From an uncultured Kiloniellaceae bacterium (lineage in GTDB: Bacteria > Pseudomonadota > Alphaproteobacteria > Kiloniellales > Kiloniellaceae), in assembly GCA_947500035.1 (NCBI GenBank), contig CANMQP010000013.1, positions 124,001 to 188,000 of the forward strand: a stretch of 64,000 bases of DNA. Direction: 5' to 3'. A program made the position numbers and the translations under genes. Shown here piece by piece: positions 36,513 through 46,523 of this stretch. The notes beneath the pieces are model-generated. The model was not told the DNA's origin. It did no database searches and saw nothing but the letters and a program-made list of their open reading frames with translations. The first letter of the stretch is position 1; the number at the start of each line of letters is the position of its first letter.

Positions 36513-37115
36513 TCAGAGAGTCACATAAGGAAAAAACACCCGCCGAATCGTGGGTTCGAGCTGCTGATCCAGGTCGCGCATGACCTCCTCGGTCAGCTTG
36601 AACCAGACTTCCTCGCGTTCGCGCAACGAGAGGTCCTCCGCGGTCGTCGTTGAGCGTTCCGTCCGGGCGTTCAGCGTTGAGAGTGTGTTGCCGAAGTTAT
36701 CGACAATATTCATCTCAACCGCCAAACGGGCGGTATAGCGCTCGGTCTGCTCCGTTGTAAAAGCACCGGTAACGCCGCCCTTGGTCTCAAGCCTCTCTTC
36801 GATCACCGACGCGTCTTTCAGAATAAATACGGCTTTGTTTGCCGGCCCCACAGCCCGAAGCCGGTCATCGGCCCAGCGTTTCACCGCACGCTCAGGCGGC
36901 ACGGGGAAAACATGATCGACATTGGGCAGGGCCTTGGGTGCCTGATAGTCGGATTGATAGACGATCTCGCTGACGTTTAATTTGATCTCGGGCAGGTGAC
37001 TAAAGGTGATTTCCGCGAAGTTGTTCTGTGACGGCGGAGTCTCGCAGGCAGCGACAACCAGGCCGAATATCACCATCAGGGCCGCACGGGCCGTACCACG
37101 CAAAGCAAAACGCAT
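36513..37115 (-). CDS. Predicted lipoprotein, 200 aa
   Basis: This is a secreted lipoprotein with a basic N-terminus, a hydrophobic core and the lipobox V-A-A-C at about residues 21-24. The mature part is an alpha/beta protein I cannot place (YQAPKALPNVDHVFPVPPE, then a Thr/Glu-rich region and a C-terminal helical LREREEVWFKLTEEVMRDLD). Similar proteins occur next to housekeeping genes in Rhodospirillales (from memory). The ATG at 37115 with AGAGGA upstream is preferred to a GTG 12 codons earlier. Confidence 0.75.
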   Translation of the reverse strand: MRFALRGTARAALMVIFGLVVAACETPPSQNNFAEITFSHLPEIKLNVSEIVYQSDYQAPKALPNVDHVFPVPPERAVKRWADDRLRAVGPANKAVFILKDASVIEERLETKGGVTGAFTTEQTERYTARLAVEMNIVDNFGNTLSTLNARTERSTTTAEDLSLREREEVWFKLTEEVMRDLDQQLEPTIRRVFFPYVTL

Positions 37116-37158
37116 TTTCCCGAGTCCTCTCGAAACGATTGGAGTGTTCACAGGCTTA

Positions 37159-37222
37159 TAGATCAGATCAAGTTTAGATGGAATCGCAATCGGCGATCTG
37201 TCGTGCCTGTGAATCTGATCTA
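37159..37222. repeat. 64-bp palindromic element, copy A
   Basis: The termini are perfect 9-bp inverted repeats TAGATCAGA / TCTGATCTA, and the total length is 64 bp, identical to copy B at 37301. The interior differs, so this looks like a miniature palindromic element family rather than a recent duplication. Confidence 0.8.
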
Positions 37223-37233
37223 ACTATCAGATT

Positions 37234-37383
37234 TAGAACGGATTCATACGTTTCGGTTGAGAATTCTCAGTTACGAATTCTCAACCTCGTCGGAACCACC
37301 TAGATCAGACCCGGGTTACATGGAATTGCTTATGGCAATCCATTCACCCGGTGAATCTGATCTAAGCATGTGAATCCGCTCTA
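37234..37383. repeat. Outer palindromic element enclosing a hairpin and copy B
   Basis: TAGAACGGATTCA (37234) is matched by TGAATCCGCTCTA (37371-37383), with one mismatch as an inverted repeat. Between the arms sit a perfect 11-bp hairpin (GTTGAGAATTC / GAATTCTCAAC, 37256-37285) and the whole of copy B. The layout suggests insertion of one palindromic element into another. Confidence 0.65.
37301..37364. repeat. 64-bp palindromic element, copy B
   Basis: It has the same termini (TAGATCAGA / TCTGATCTA) and the same 64-bp length as copy A. The interior is itself an imperfect palindrome (CCGGGT...ACCCGG) around a short loop. Confidence 0.8.
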
Positions 37384-37484
37384 GTGGCTCCGCCAAAACG
37401 TGATCCGGTCTAGAAGCAAATTTTGATCAAAATACAGCAGAGGTCGAAATAGCCACTCACAGGCGTCAGAGGAACACCCGCCTG

Positions 37485-38441
37485 CTACTTGTAAAGGCGG
37501 TCCAGTGCGGCATCGTCATATCGGTAGTCGGTGCTGCAGAACTCGCAGGTCGCAACGACCACGCCGTCGACCTTGAGGGTTTCCACCTCTTCGCGCGGCA
37601 TCTGCGCAAGCACGGCTTCAAGGCGGCGGCTTGAGCATCGGCAACCGAAGGCGATCGCCCGGCGTTCGAAAACCCGCACGCCTTCTTCGTGGAAGAGGCG
37701 AAAGAGCAAATCGTTGGCAGGCAGATCAGCATCAAGAAGCTCGGCCTCGGTGCAGCTGGCCTGCAATATCATGGAGCGGCGCCAGTCTTCCTCGCGAAGA
37801 TCCTCGTTCTGACCGCTGGCCTTGGCTTCATCGGGCAGGTGCTGGAGCCCCAGACCGCCGCCGCGCCAGCGCCCCTCCCCGTCCTGTCCGACGGCCACCA
37901 GCAAACCGGTCTGGATCTGCTCCGATTGGCGGAAGTAGTGCAGAAGACAGTCCGCCAGGCTCTCGCCGTCCAGTTCCACGATGCCCTGATAACGATCGCT
38001 GTCGGATCGCTGATCCACCGTGAAAGCAAGGTATCCTTTGCCTAGCAAGTCTGGAACGCTCCGGCGGCCGCCACTCTCCGGCGGTGCAGCGCCCAAGGCC
38101 GCAATTCTATCAGCGTCGAAACCCGCGTAGCCGCGCAATTCACCCTCGGAGGTGATGTCGGCGACCATAATGCTGACCGGGCCGTCACCTTTGACCTGGA
38201 GTGTAAAAACACCGCTGAATTTGAGCATGCTCGAAAGAACGGATGCGAGCAGCAAGAGCTCGCCAAGCGCCGTCGCAACCGGCTGCGGATAGTCATGGCG
38301 TCCGAGGATCGCATCCAGACTTTCGCCAAGCTTTACCAGACGTCCGCGAATGCCGGAGGTCTCCAGGATGAAGGGCTGGACCGGATCATCCAGGATCGGG
38401 TTCTCCCCGGGATCCCCGGCAGAACCACTGTCCGGACTCAT
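37485..38441 (-). CDS. hslO: Redox-regulated chaperone Hsp33
   Basis: Hsp33 is a cytoplasmic holdase activated when its zinc centre is oxidised. The 318-aa protein has the N-terminal substrate-binding domain. The C-terminal redox switch has its four cysteines in FGCRCSS and [10 protein letters not shown] (CxC...CxxC). The ATG at 38441 overlaps the argF stop (ATGA), so hslO is translationally coupled to argF. The argD-argF-hslO order is common in alphaproteobacteria. Confidence 0.95.
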   Translation of the reverse strand: MSPDSGSAGDPGENPILDDPVQPFILETSGIRGRLVKLGESLDAILGRHDYPQPVATALGELLLLASVLSSMLKFSGVFTLQVKGDGPVSIMVADITSEGELRGYAGFDADRIAALGAAPPESGGRRSVPDLLGKGYLAFTVDQRSDSDRYQGIVELDGESLADCLLHYFRQSEQIQTGLLVAVGQDGEGRWRGGGLGLQHLPDEAKASGQNEDLREEDWRRSMILQASCTEAELLDADLPANDLLFRLFHEEGVRVFERRAIAFGCRCSSRRLEAVLAQMPREEVETLKVDGVVVATCEFCSTDYRYDDAALDRLYK

Positions 38442-39352
38442 TTTGCCAAACACCAGTAGAGAATCCCCTTTTGAGCATGCAGGCGGTTCTCCGCCTCGTC
38501 CCAGATCACCGACTGAGGCCCGTCAATCACCGAAGCCGTTACCTCATCGCCACGATGGGCCGGCAGGCAATGCATAAAGATCGCGTCCGGTTTGGCAAGC
38601 GACATCAGGCGGTCATCGACCTGATAGCCGCGCAGGACGTTGTGACGCGTCGTGCCGTCATCGTCGCCCATGGACACCCAGGTATCCGTGACGATGCAAT
38701 CCGCCCCGTCCACCGCAGCTTCGACATCCGGAGTAACGATGATCTTACCGCCCTCCCGCTCGGCCCAATCCAGCACATCCTGCGGCGGAGCGAGGATTTC
38801 CGGACAGGCAAGGCGCAGCTCGAAGCCAAAGCGTGTGGCCGCGTGAATCCAGGAGGTCGCCATGTTGTTGCCGTCCCCGGACCAGGTAATCACCTGGTCC
38901 TTGATACCGCCGCGATGTTCTTCAAAGGTCATGACATCCGCCATGAGCTGGCAGGGATGGGTGCGGTCTGTCAGGCCATTGATCACCGGCACCGTCGCAT
39001 ATTCGGCCATTTCCAGAAGGATATCCTCCCGCGTGGTGCGGATCATGATCGCATCCACGTAGCGTGAGAGAACCCGCGCCGTATCGGCGACCGTTTCGCC
39101 GCGGCCCAACTGCGTCCCGCTGGGCTCAAGCACCACAGCGTCACCGCCGAGCTGACGCATGCCGACCTCGAAAGACACACGGGTGCGCGTGGAGGGTTTT
39201 TCGAAGATCATGGCCAGCATCTTGCCGGCCAGCGGCTTGCTCTCGCCGTTCAGGGTTTCGCCTTGCTTGAGGCTCGTCCCGATATCCAGGATATCGTGAA
39301 GCTCCTGGCCGGAGAAACGGTCCAGATCGAGAAAGTGCTTAGGGCTTGTCAT
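38438..39352 (-). CDS. argF: Ornithine carbamoyltransferase
   Basis: ArgF makes citrulline from ornithine and carbamoyl phosphate. The 304-aa chain has the carbamoyl-phosphate motif STRTR (in [13 protein letters not shown]), the HPCQ motif in [11 protein letters not shown] and the ornithine-site motif HCLPAHRG. The ATG at 39352 overlaps the argD stop codon (ATGA). Confidence 0.97.
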   Translation of the reverse strand: MTSPKHFLDLDRFSGQELHDILDIGTSLKQGETLNGESKPLAGKMLAMIFEKPSTRTRVSFEVGMRQLGGDAVVLEPSGTQLGRGETVADTARVLSRYVDAIMIRTTREDILLEMAEYATVPVINGLTDRTHPCQLMADVMTFEEHRGGIKDQVITWSGDGNNMATSWIHAATRFGFELRLACPEILAPPQDVLDWAEREGGKIIVTPDVEAAVDGADCIVTDTWVSMGDDDGTTRHNVLRGYQVDDRLMSLAKPDAIFMHCLPAHRGDEVTASVIDGPQSVIWDEAENRLHAQKGILYWCLAK

Positions 39353-40542
39353 GCCGCACCGCCTGAACCCGTCGCCGGCCAACCCGCGCAGACCCGCTCG
39401 AGAGCCGCCAGAGCTTCGTCAACATGTGTCTCATCGATAATCAAAGGCGGCAGGATACGAATGACGTTTTCAGCCGCCCCCACGGTCAAGAGACCCTCGT
39501 CGCGCAGCGCGGCGATCACCTCCACATTCGCCGGCACGGCTTTCAGACCCAGAATCAAACCGGTTCCGCGCACCTCTTCGAAGACATGCGGATTGGCCGC
39601 CACCAAGGCTTCCAGGCGGGCTTTCAGCAGATCGCCGGTCTTTTGCACCTGCGCTAGGAAGCCTTCTTCCAGCATGACATCAAGCACGGCGTTACCGATC
39701 GCCATGGCCAGTGGATTGCCGCCGTAAGTACTTCCATGCGACCCGGGTTGCATGCCGGAGGCCGCCTCCTCGGTTGCCAGAAAGGCTCCCATAGGAAAAC
39801 CGCCGCCGATACCCTTGGCCAGGGCCATGACATCCGGCGTGATCCCGGCCCATTCGTGGGCGAAGAGTTTACCGGTCCGCCCCATGCCGCACTGGATCTC
39901 ATCGAAAATCAGCAGCAGGCCATATTCATCACAGACCTCGCGCAAGGCACGCAGGTACTCGAGAGACGCCGGACGAATACCGCCTTCACCCTGAACCGGT
40001 TCGACCAGGACCGCCGCCGTCTCGGGCGTGATCGCCGCCCGTAGCTCGTTCATATTGCCGAAGGCGACATGATCGAAGCCTTCAGGCTCCGGCCCGAAAC
40101 CCTCCAGGTACTTCGGATTACCCGCTGCGGAGAGCGTGGTCATGGTCCGGCCGTGAAAGGCGCTGCTGCAGGTGATCACCCGGGTGCGCTCGGGATGCCC
40201 CTTGGCGTGATGATACTTGCGCGCCAGTTTCAGGGCACCCTCCACGGCTTCCGCACCTGAGTTTGAGAAGAAAACCCGGTCCGCGAAGCTGTTGGCCACC
40301 AGCCGTTCGGCCAGGCGCGCGCCATCGGGGATCTGATAAAGGTTCGAAACATGCCACAGCTTGGCGCCCTGTTTAGTCAGCGCCTCGACCAGATGCGGGT
40401 GGCTGTGACCCAATGAGTTTACTGCGATCCCTGCGGCAAAATCCAGGAATCGTCGCTCGTCGGCCGTGTACAGGTAAGGGCCCTCACCTCTCTCGAAGGC
40501 GAGGTCAGCGCGGGCGTAGGTCGGCATAAGTGCTTGGCTCAC
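39349..40542 (-). CDS. argD: Acetylornithine aminotransferase
   Basis: This is a class III PLP aminotransferase of 397 aa that converts N-acetylglutamate semialdehyde to N-acetylornithine, and often also acts on succinyl-diaminopimelate. The PLP Lys is in [14 protein letters not shown]; other landmarks are [27 protein letters not shown] and [15 protein letters not shown]. The start is a GTG at 40542 with AAGGAGG 5 nt upstream; an in-frame extension to 40698 lacks such a site. It is first gene of the argD-argF-hslO operon. Confidence 0.96.
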   Translation of the reverse strand: MSQALMPTYARADLAFERGEGPYLYTADERRFLDFAAGIAVNSLGHSHPHLVEALTKQGAKLWHVSNLYQIPDGARLAERLVANSFADRVFFSNSGAEAVEGALKLARKYHHAKGHPERTRVITCSSAFHGRTMTTLSAAGNPKYLEGFGPEPEGFDHVAFGNMNELRAAITPETAAVLVEPVQGEGGIRPASLEYLRALREVCDEYGLLLIFDEIQCGMGRTGKLFAHEWAGITPDVMALAKGIGGGFPMGAFLATEEAASGMQPGSHGSTYGGNPLAMAIGNAVLDVMLEEGFLAQVQKTGDLLKARLEALVAANPHVFEEVRGTGLILGLKAVPANVEVIAALRDEGLLTVGAAENVIRILPPLIIDETHVDEALAALERVCAGWPATGSGGAA

Positions 40543-40711
40543 GAGATCCTCCTTCTGGCTACACGTCGACCAAAAAAAAATGCCCGGGAAAGCCGAAGCC
40601 ACCCCGGATATCTCGTGAATATTCGCTGAAACCCCGGCGCTGTCAACCGGACGCTCTGCAATCCAGCCATAAGCCGGATGGCAGGGGCCTTGGGTCAAGC
40701 TGAAGAAAGGT

Positions 40712-41677
40712 TCAGTAAACCCGTGTGAGTTTGTAACCCTTGGACTGAAGCAGGTTCAGCACGCCCAGCTCGCCGGGCAGATGCAAGGCGCCGATCGCGA
40801 CAAAAGCTCCGCCCTCCTGCAGATGCGCCTGCATACGATCAACCATGTTAATATTACGCTGGTCCAGGAAGACCTCCTGGAAGGACTCCCAGGCTTCGCT
40901 GTCAGCGGCATCCATGCTTTCGATCGCAAGATCGAAGATGCCATCAATATCGCGCGCCAAGTAGAGTTGCAAAAGGGTTTCGAAACCGACTTCGACTTCA
41001 TCGAGCTGCCGTAATACCGAGTCCAGGTAAGCAACCTGCTCGTCATCAGACGACCCTTCAAAAAGCGCCAGCTGTTCCTCGATTGTCTCAAGCCCGTAGA
41101 CCGGCAATCCGAAGTCCCGCGCCCGAGTCTGCATCGCATTGTCCAACACCTTCTTGCCGGACTTCTTCCGCGCAGCCTCGGAAGGCGGCACGGAGAACAT
41201 AGTATAGAGAGCCCAGGGCTTGAAGCGATGGAGAACATGCTCTTCGAAGCCGTAGAGCTCCGCGGCTTTGCCTAAACGCCGAAGCTGGTCGCCGTTCAGG
41301 TACTGGCTCACGGATTGCCCGTCCTCCAGCATCACGAGCTCTCGAAAAAGAGCTGCGTCGCTGCCTCTCTGCTTGATTTCGAACAGGGCGACACGGGCGT
41401 AACCGAAGGCTTTTCTGACCTCCATGGGCAGATTCAGAATCCGGCGGTCCGTGACGTGAACCGTGCCAAAGACATAGTTTGGAGCCACATCGTTCGACGG
41501 GTCTTCGATTTTCCACAGAACGCCTTGCCCGAATGGCCGGTCGACCGCTCTGGCCAGAACCGCATCCGACCAGAAAACCACAAAAAGAAGCAAAAGCGGG
41601 ACATAGAGCCTGCGCAGGGCTCCTGGTGCCGCTGCCGCATGGCATGAGGACAGTCCCAAAAATCTCGCTAAAAACAT
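40712..41677 (-). CDS. TraB/GumN family protein
   Basis: This is a 321-aa protein with an N-terminal membrane/signal segment (about 25-45) and a TraB/GumN domain. The two family signatures are [10 protein letters not shown] near the start, with the conserved His, and [20 protein letters not shown] at the end, with the second His. Eukaryotic and bacterial TraB/TIKI-like domains are thought to be metal-dependent proteases, but this is not established for GumN-like proteins. A GTG four codons upstream is an alternative start. Confidence 0.88.
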   Translation of the reverse strand: MFLARFLGLSSCHAAAAPGALRRLYVPLLLLFVVFWSDAVLARAVDRPFGQGVLWKIEDPSNDVAPNYVFGTVHVTDRRILNLPMEVRKAFGYARVALFEIKQRGSDAALFRELVMLEDGQSVSQYLNGDQLRRLGKAAELYGFEEHVLHRFKPWALYTMFSVPPSEAARKKSGKKVLDNAMQTRARDFGLPVYGLETIEEQLALFEGSSDDEQVAYLDSVLRQLDEVEVGFETLLQLYLARDIDGIFDLAIESMDAADSEAWESFQEVFLDQRNINMVDRMQAHLQEGGAFVAIGALHLPGELGVLNLLQSKGYKLTRVY

Positions 41678-41793
41678 AAGCCTGTGCACCCTACCGCTTC
41701 TTTACGCATTTCGACCCGCGCCCAGCTTCAACCCAAAAGTGTAGAGATTCGATTAAATCTTGGATTTAAGGTATTAAGAGGGCTGCCGGCGGA

Positions 41794-42618
41794 CTAAGAC
41801 TTAATCCGGTATCCCACAGCGAAGAGACGCCAGGTTATCACTGCCAGAAGCAGGGTTAGTCCAACAATCATGCCGGCACCCAGCCAAAGCGGTGCATCGC
41901 TATGGCCGGTCACGGCAGCCCTGAAGCCGTTTATGGCGTGGAACATGGGATTGCCCAGCAGCAGCCATTCAAACCCACCCGGCACACGTTCAAGAGAGAA
42001 GAACGTGCCTGAGAGCAACCCCAAGGGCATGACGAGAAAGGTCTCGGCGGCGCTGAAATGATCCCAGCGTTCAGACCAGATTCCGACGATCATGCCGACC
42101 ATGGCAAAAAGCAATGTCCCGCCGAGCGCAAACGCGATCGCCATGAGCGGATTCACAAAGGGGAGATCGATAAAAATCGCAAAAATCAGCAGCAATATGC
42201 CGCCGGTCAGCAGCCCGTTGGTCGCAGCTCCCAGCCCATAAGCGACGACAATCTCAAGAGGCGTCAGGGGCGCCATCAATACATCCTGGATGACCCCGTC
42301 CTGCTTGTCGTGAATAATCATCACGGCTGCGGAATCAAAGGCGACCTGCGCCAGGGTAAACATGACGATTCCGGGCACAACGAACTGCGCAAGAGTCAAA
42401 TCAGGCGACATCGCCCTGCCGCCATCCAGCGCGAGCACAAAAACCAGAACAAAGATACAACTGGAGGCGACCGGGCCGGCGATCGATTCCAAGCCGTAAC
42501 GAAGGAATCGGAGCACGGCCTTGCGGGAGTAAAGCACCCAGAGACCACGCCAGTTGACTGCCCCGTAGTGGCGGGCGGCTCTTGGTTTTCGAGTTTCTCT
42601 TGCCGCGCCCAAGCTCAT
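41794..42618 (-). CDS. ABC-2 type transporter permease, copy 1
   Basis: This is an inner-membrane permease of 274 aa with about six helices in the ABC-2 fold. A conserved region in the second half has GMIVGIWSERWDHFSAAETF and LLSGTFFSLERVPGG. It is a clear paralogue of the next gene on the same strand (about 70 bp away). No ATP-binding subunit is encoded next to either one. Confidence 0.9.
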   Translation of the reverse strand: MSLGAARETRKPRAARHYGAVNWRGLWVLYSRKAVLRFLRYGLESIAGPVASSCIFVLVFVLALDGGRAMSPDLTLAQFVVPGIVMFTLAQVAFDSAAVMIIHDKQDGVIQDVLMAPLTPLEIVVAYGLGAATNGLLTGGILLLIFAIFIDLPFVNPLMAIAFALGGTLLFAMVGMIVGIWSERWDHFSAAETFLVMPLGLLSGTFFSLERVPGGFEWLLLGNPMFHAINGFRAAVTGHSDAPLWLGAGMIVGLTLLLAVITWRLFAVGYRIKS

Positions 42619-42687
42619 ATTTTGTCTGCTTTCGACGCAGCATCATCGCGTCGAGAGGGAAGCCGCACACTGCGTGTCACGGCTGCA

Positions 42688-43500
42688 TCATGCCTTAAGC
42701 CGATAGCCGGTCGCAATCATGCGGTGGGCTGTGAACCCGAGGATGACGTTGACGATAAGGACCAGAAAGAACCCCACGGTCAGCGAAGAGTCCGCGTGTC
42801 CGATGAAGCCGTAGCGGAAGCCGTCGATCATGTAGAAGAAGGGGTTAAAATCCGCGATAAAACGCCAGTTTTCCGGCAAGCGCTCAATTGAATAGAAGGT
42901 TCCTGAGAGAAAGGAAAAGGGTGTGATGATGAAGTTGGTCACCGCAGCGATATGGTCGAATTTCTCTGCCCAGATTCCGCCGATCATGCCCAGCAGCGCC
43001 AGCATCAGCGACGCATTCACCGCGTGCCAGATGATAAAGCCTGCATTGTGAACCGAGAGCGGTACGAAGACCGACATGCCCAGTGCCACAACAAATCCCA
43101 CCATGACCCCACGCGTCACACCCCCGCCGGCAACCCCGATCACCAGCTCTGCCGGAGACAGCGGCGGCATGAGTAAATCGACGATGTTGCCCTGCACCTT
43201 GGCGATCAGGATAGAGGAAGAGGTATTCGCGAAGGCGTTTTGGACCATGGACATCATGATCAGGCCCGGCCCCAGAAAAAGGATGTAATCGACGCCGCCG
43301 ACCTGCCGCCCACCGCCACCCAATGCCAGGGCAAAGACAGCAAGGAACAGCAGGGTGGTTACCATCGGCGCCATAAGCGTCTGGGAAAAAACGTTCATGA
43401 AGCGGCGGACCTCTTTGACATAAAGTGTCCAGAGTCCGCGTCCATTGATCACACCCATCTTGCGGGGCGACAAGGGCTTGGTCGTCGGAGAAGATTGCAT
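42688..43500 (-). CDS. ABC-2 type transporter permease, copy 2
   Basis: This is a 270-aa paralogue of the neighbouring permease, with the same landmarks (GMIGGIWAEKFDHIAAVTNF, FLSGTFYSIERLPENW). It may form a heterodimer with copy 1 in an exporter of the NodJ/DrrB type. The partner ATPase must be elsewhere. Confidence 0.9.
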   Translation of the reverse strand: MQSSPTTKPLSPRKMGVINGRGLWTLYVKEVRRFMNVFSQTLMAPMVTTLLFLAVFALALGGGGRQVGGVDYILFLGPGLIMMSMVQNAFANTSSSILIAKVQGNIVDLLMPPLSPAELVIGVAGGGVTRGVMVGFVVALGMSVFVPLSVHNAGFIIWHAVNASLMLALLGMIGGIWAEKFDHIAAVTNFIITPFSFLSGTFYSIERLPENWRFIADFNPFFYMIDGFRYGFIGHADSSLTVGFFLVLIVNVILGFTAHRMIATGYRLKA

Positions 43501-43638
43501 AGCGGATCAAATAGTCTCCCGAGCCGTGGCTTGCAAGAAATCCGTTGCTTTTTCGATGTCATGAATGCGAACGCGACGTGGCGGCAGCCCGCAGAAACGC
43601 GAAGCGCCGTCTCAGCGAATGGCTTCGCTCGGCTTGAC

Positions 43639-45933
43639 TTAGCTGACGCGGGCGAGCTTTGGTGAAAACGCTGCGGAACGCGGCAATACAATGCGCACTG
43701 TGGTCCCCTTGCCCGCATGGCTCTCGATGGAGAGCGCGCCGCGATGCAGCTCAATCAGGCTCTTGGCGATTGGAAGGCCAAGCCCGGTTCCTTCGTAGCG
43801 ACGTTCCAGCCGATCGTCGGCCTGTGCGAAGGGCTTCAGCACGCGGTCCACGTCTTCGGGCGCAATGCCGATGCCCGTATCCGACACGACGACGCAGATG
43901 TCGGTATCCTCGTCGATGATCTCAATATCGACGGCACCGCCCTCCGGTGTAAATTTCAGCGCGTTGCCAATGACGTTGAGCAGGACCTGGCGCAAAGCTT
44001 GGCGATCCGCCTCGATCGCCTGAACCGGCACGGGAGGTGTGAACCTGAGCGCTACGCCTGCGCTTTGCGATTGTAACGACAAAAACACAACGGCCTCCTG
44101 TGTCACGGCCGCAACATCGACCTCCTCATACCGCAGGGTTTTCTGGCCGGCCTCAATCTGGGCCATCTCGAGAATACCGTTTACGATGTTGAGCAGATGC
44201 GTGCCCGCGCCGTTGATCGTTTCCAGATAGTCTTTGGCTGTTTCAGGCGGAACCTCGATACTATTCAGGAGTTGCGAAAAACCAATGATGGCATTTAACG
44301 GCGTTCTCAGTTCATGACTGGTGGCGGCCAGAAATGCGGTGGTGGCCCGGGACGCCGATTTCGCCTCCTCCATCGCATCCCGGAGCCGTATCAAAGCCGT
44401 TTCCCTGACAGTGACATCCGAACCGACGCCGTGCCATCTGCCGTCTTCCCGCTTACGCCCGGAGAGCGAGATCCAGCGATCCTGACCTTCGAGGTCGACC
44501 GTACGGACGATTAGATTGCGGAAACTCTCATGGGTCAAAAACGCATCCCGGAGCTGCGGCCAGCCTTCACTGGTTCCATCCAGCGGAAGTTCAATCAGGC
44601 TGGAACTTGCCAGCGCACCGGGTTTGTAACCGAAGAGGTGTTCCATACGTTCGGGTGGAGCCATCAGACACTTGTCACTGTCCGTTTCCCAGAGCCAATC
44701 CGATGCCTGTTCCTCATAGGTATTGAGCACCAAAGCGATCGTCTCGGCCTGACGCGCCTGGGCCTGACGTGCCAGCACGTTACGGGCGAAGCTGTGATAG
44801 GCCTGGGCGAGAAAAGCACTCATGGAGCCTGCATAGAGAATGCAGAGAATGGCCAGGGTTCCGAACCCATCGCCTTCCAAGGTGGCAAACCTGAGCAATG
44901 CCGGGACCAAGATGGCGCTGGTGTAGACCAAAGCCGCGGAGGGGACGGACGCCAAGGTCGCCGTTCCGCCCGCCGCCATACCCAGCCCTAACGCCATCAG
45001 GACAAAACGGGCATTGGTATCGACGCTCGCAAAGAACACCGAGAGTGCAATGCCCCAGGTCAAGCCCAGAATACCTGCCTGATAGGTGATCCGGCGCAGG
45101 GTCGCCTTGGAAACTGCAGCTGGCAAAGGACGATGACGGTTTCGCAGCCAAACCCGGAGGCTGAACATGGCCAGGGTTCCCACCACGGCAGCCCAGGTGA
45201 CGAGAATCCAATGGGGAACCTGTGACCAGATGCAGGCCACCAGAAAGGCGGCATTCGACAGAACCAACGCCATGGTAAAACCGGATTGCCGCACAATCAC
45301 GGCAACCTGATCCGGCCTGAGCGCCGCGAAATCCGGGTGGTCCCGGTCAAGGAACGGACTGGCAACCGCGGCAAGCGTGGAAAGCGGCAAGGCCGGACTT
45401 GAACCCTTTGATCTGCGCGTAATCACGAAGAATCTAAGTCCGATCCAGGCCGCTGCGATCAGAGCCAGCAGCGACCCCAGCGATAGTGCAAGGTGGCTGC
45501 CGATGGACTGCGCCTCCGGGGCCTTTATCAGATCCTTCTCAAGCACGAGTGTCCCCAACAGCTTATCACCCGATCGGAGGGGAAGCGTCAGAGAGAGCGT
45601 ATCGTTCGAAGCCCCGGCCGGCTTCTTGCCCACAGGAACGCTATAGATCACTCCCGAACGCCTGTCCGATACCGAAAGATAGGAAAGATCATGGTTAGCG
45701 AGAATTTCGTTCAGTTCGACTTGAAGACCTGCCGCTTTGTCCTGACGCAACTGAAACTCCGCCGAATGCGCAGCTTCGCGCGCGACCAGCGATAATTCAG
45801 TCCGTATGAGACGCCGCTGTTCACTGTCGGCGCTGTCAATGAAAAAGCCGAAGAGCAACATCAACACGACAAGTGCGGCTGCGAAGAACGCATAAACCTG
45901 GGCGTCTACCAATTTCTTGTCGATTGTCGTCAT
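43639..45933 (-). CDS. Membrane hybrid-free sensor histidine kinase, PAS-containing (paralogue 1)
   Basis: This is a 764-aa inner-membrane kinase. Residues 13-32 form TM1, 33-145 a periplasmic sensor, and about 150-170 TM2. About 215-375 is a further block of hydrophobic helices. A PAS domain (about 410-520, with EEQASDWLWETD) precedes HisKA with the H-box SHELRTPLNAIIGFSQLL and the HATPase_c domain (NVIGNALKFTPEGG, DTGIGI, GTGLGLPIAKSL). There is no receiver domain and no adjacent response regulator. It is a paralogue of the kinase at 49906-52257, with a similar domain order throughout. Confidence 0.92.
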   Translation of the reverse strand: MTTIDKKLVDAQVYAFFAAALVVLMLLFGFFIDSADSEQRRLIRTELSLVAREAAHSAEFQLRQDKAAGLQVELNEILANHDLSYLSVSDRRSGVIYSVPVGKKPAGASNDTLSLTLPLRSGDKLLGTLVLEKDLIKAPEAQSIGSHLALSLGSLLALIAAAWIGLRFFVITRRSKGSSPALPLSTLAAVASPFLDRDHPDFAALRPDQVAVIVRQSGFTMALVLSNAAFLVACIWSQVPHWILVTWAAVVGTLAMFSLRVWLRNRHRPLPAAVSKATLRRITYQAGILGLTWGIALSVFFASVDTNARFVLMALGLGMAAGGTATLASVPSAALVYTSAILVPALLRFATLEGDGFGTLAILCILYAGSMSAFLAQAYHSFARNVLARQAQARQAETIALVLNTYEEQASDWLWETDSDKCLMAPPERMEHLFGYKPGALASSSLIELPLDGTSEGWPQLRDAFLTHESFRNLIVRTVDLEGQDRWISLSGRKREDGRWHGVGSDVTVRETALIRLRDAMEEAKSASRATTAFLAATSHELRTPLNAIIGFSQLLNSIEVPPETAKDYLETINGAGTHLLNIVNGILEMAQIEAGQKTLRYEEVDVAAVTQEAVVFLSLQSQSAGVALRFTPPVPVQAIEADRQALRQVLLNVIGNALKFTPEGGAVDIEIIDEDTDICVVVSDTGIGIAPEDVDRVLKPFAQADDRLERRYEGTGLGLPIAKSLIELHRGALSIESHAGKGTTVRIVLPRSAAFSPKLARVS

Positions 45934-46523
45934 ATTTCGTACGTCTTGGAGAATAGCGCCCCTGTTTGATTTCGTCTTTTCTGTGCTAAGAGTGTATTCA
46001 AACCAATATCATTGAAATATACGGTCTACTACGTAGACCCACTCAAAGTAGAACTCACCTCGGCTTGCGTTTACCCTTGAATAGAACCTCATAAAGAGAC
46101 GACGGGATCTTTGGGAGTCAGAATGCATGCATACAGTTTAAATATGTTTACGAATTACCTCGTGGCCGCCGCTATTCAAACGGCAGTGGCATGATAAGTA
46201 ACCCGAAGACGCACTCTCGGCGAATGCAGGCGGTTCTCGCGGGAATCTAACGGCTTAGGTTGTGAATTGATAAGTTGCGACGGCCTTGACGACGAAACTA
46301 TGATTTATGGCAAGGCGTTAGGAGCGGAGCGATGGCGCATAACTCCGCTGGGCATCACGACCGAAAACGCTACGCTGTCCAAAACTCATAATCCTGTCGC
46401 CCTCCAAGGCCTTGGTATGTCAGGTATTAGGGGCGTCGAGATCGCGCACCAGGCTGACAGGACGGCTTTCGCACTCGCTCCTGCCTAAAACATGGCAAAG
46501 TACGATCTAGGCTATCACAATCT
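45934..46523. other. 590-bp spacer without a recognised gene
   Basis: This region between a divergent histidine kinase gene and recX holds an AT-rich part (about 45960-46150) with a perfect palindrome GGTCTAC-TAC-GTAGACC (46023-46039). A GC-normal part follows, with a 73-codon open frame (46267-46488) that has no ribosome-binding site or recognisable protein. The palindrome lies about 90 bp upstream of the kinase start and could be an operator. Confidence 0.4.

Noticed and set aside
46267-46488. 73-codon frame upstream of recX
   Set aside because: No ribosome-binding site, no recognisable domain; kept only as part of an unexplained spacer.
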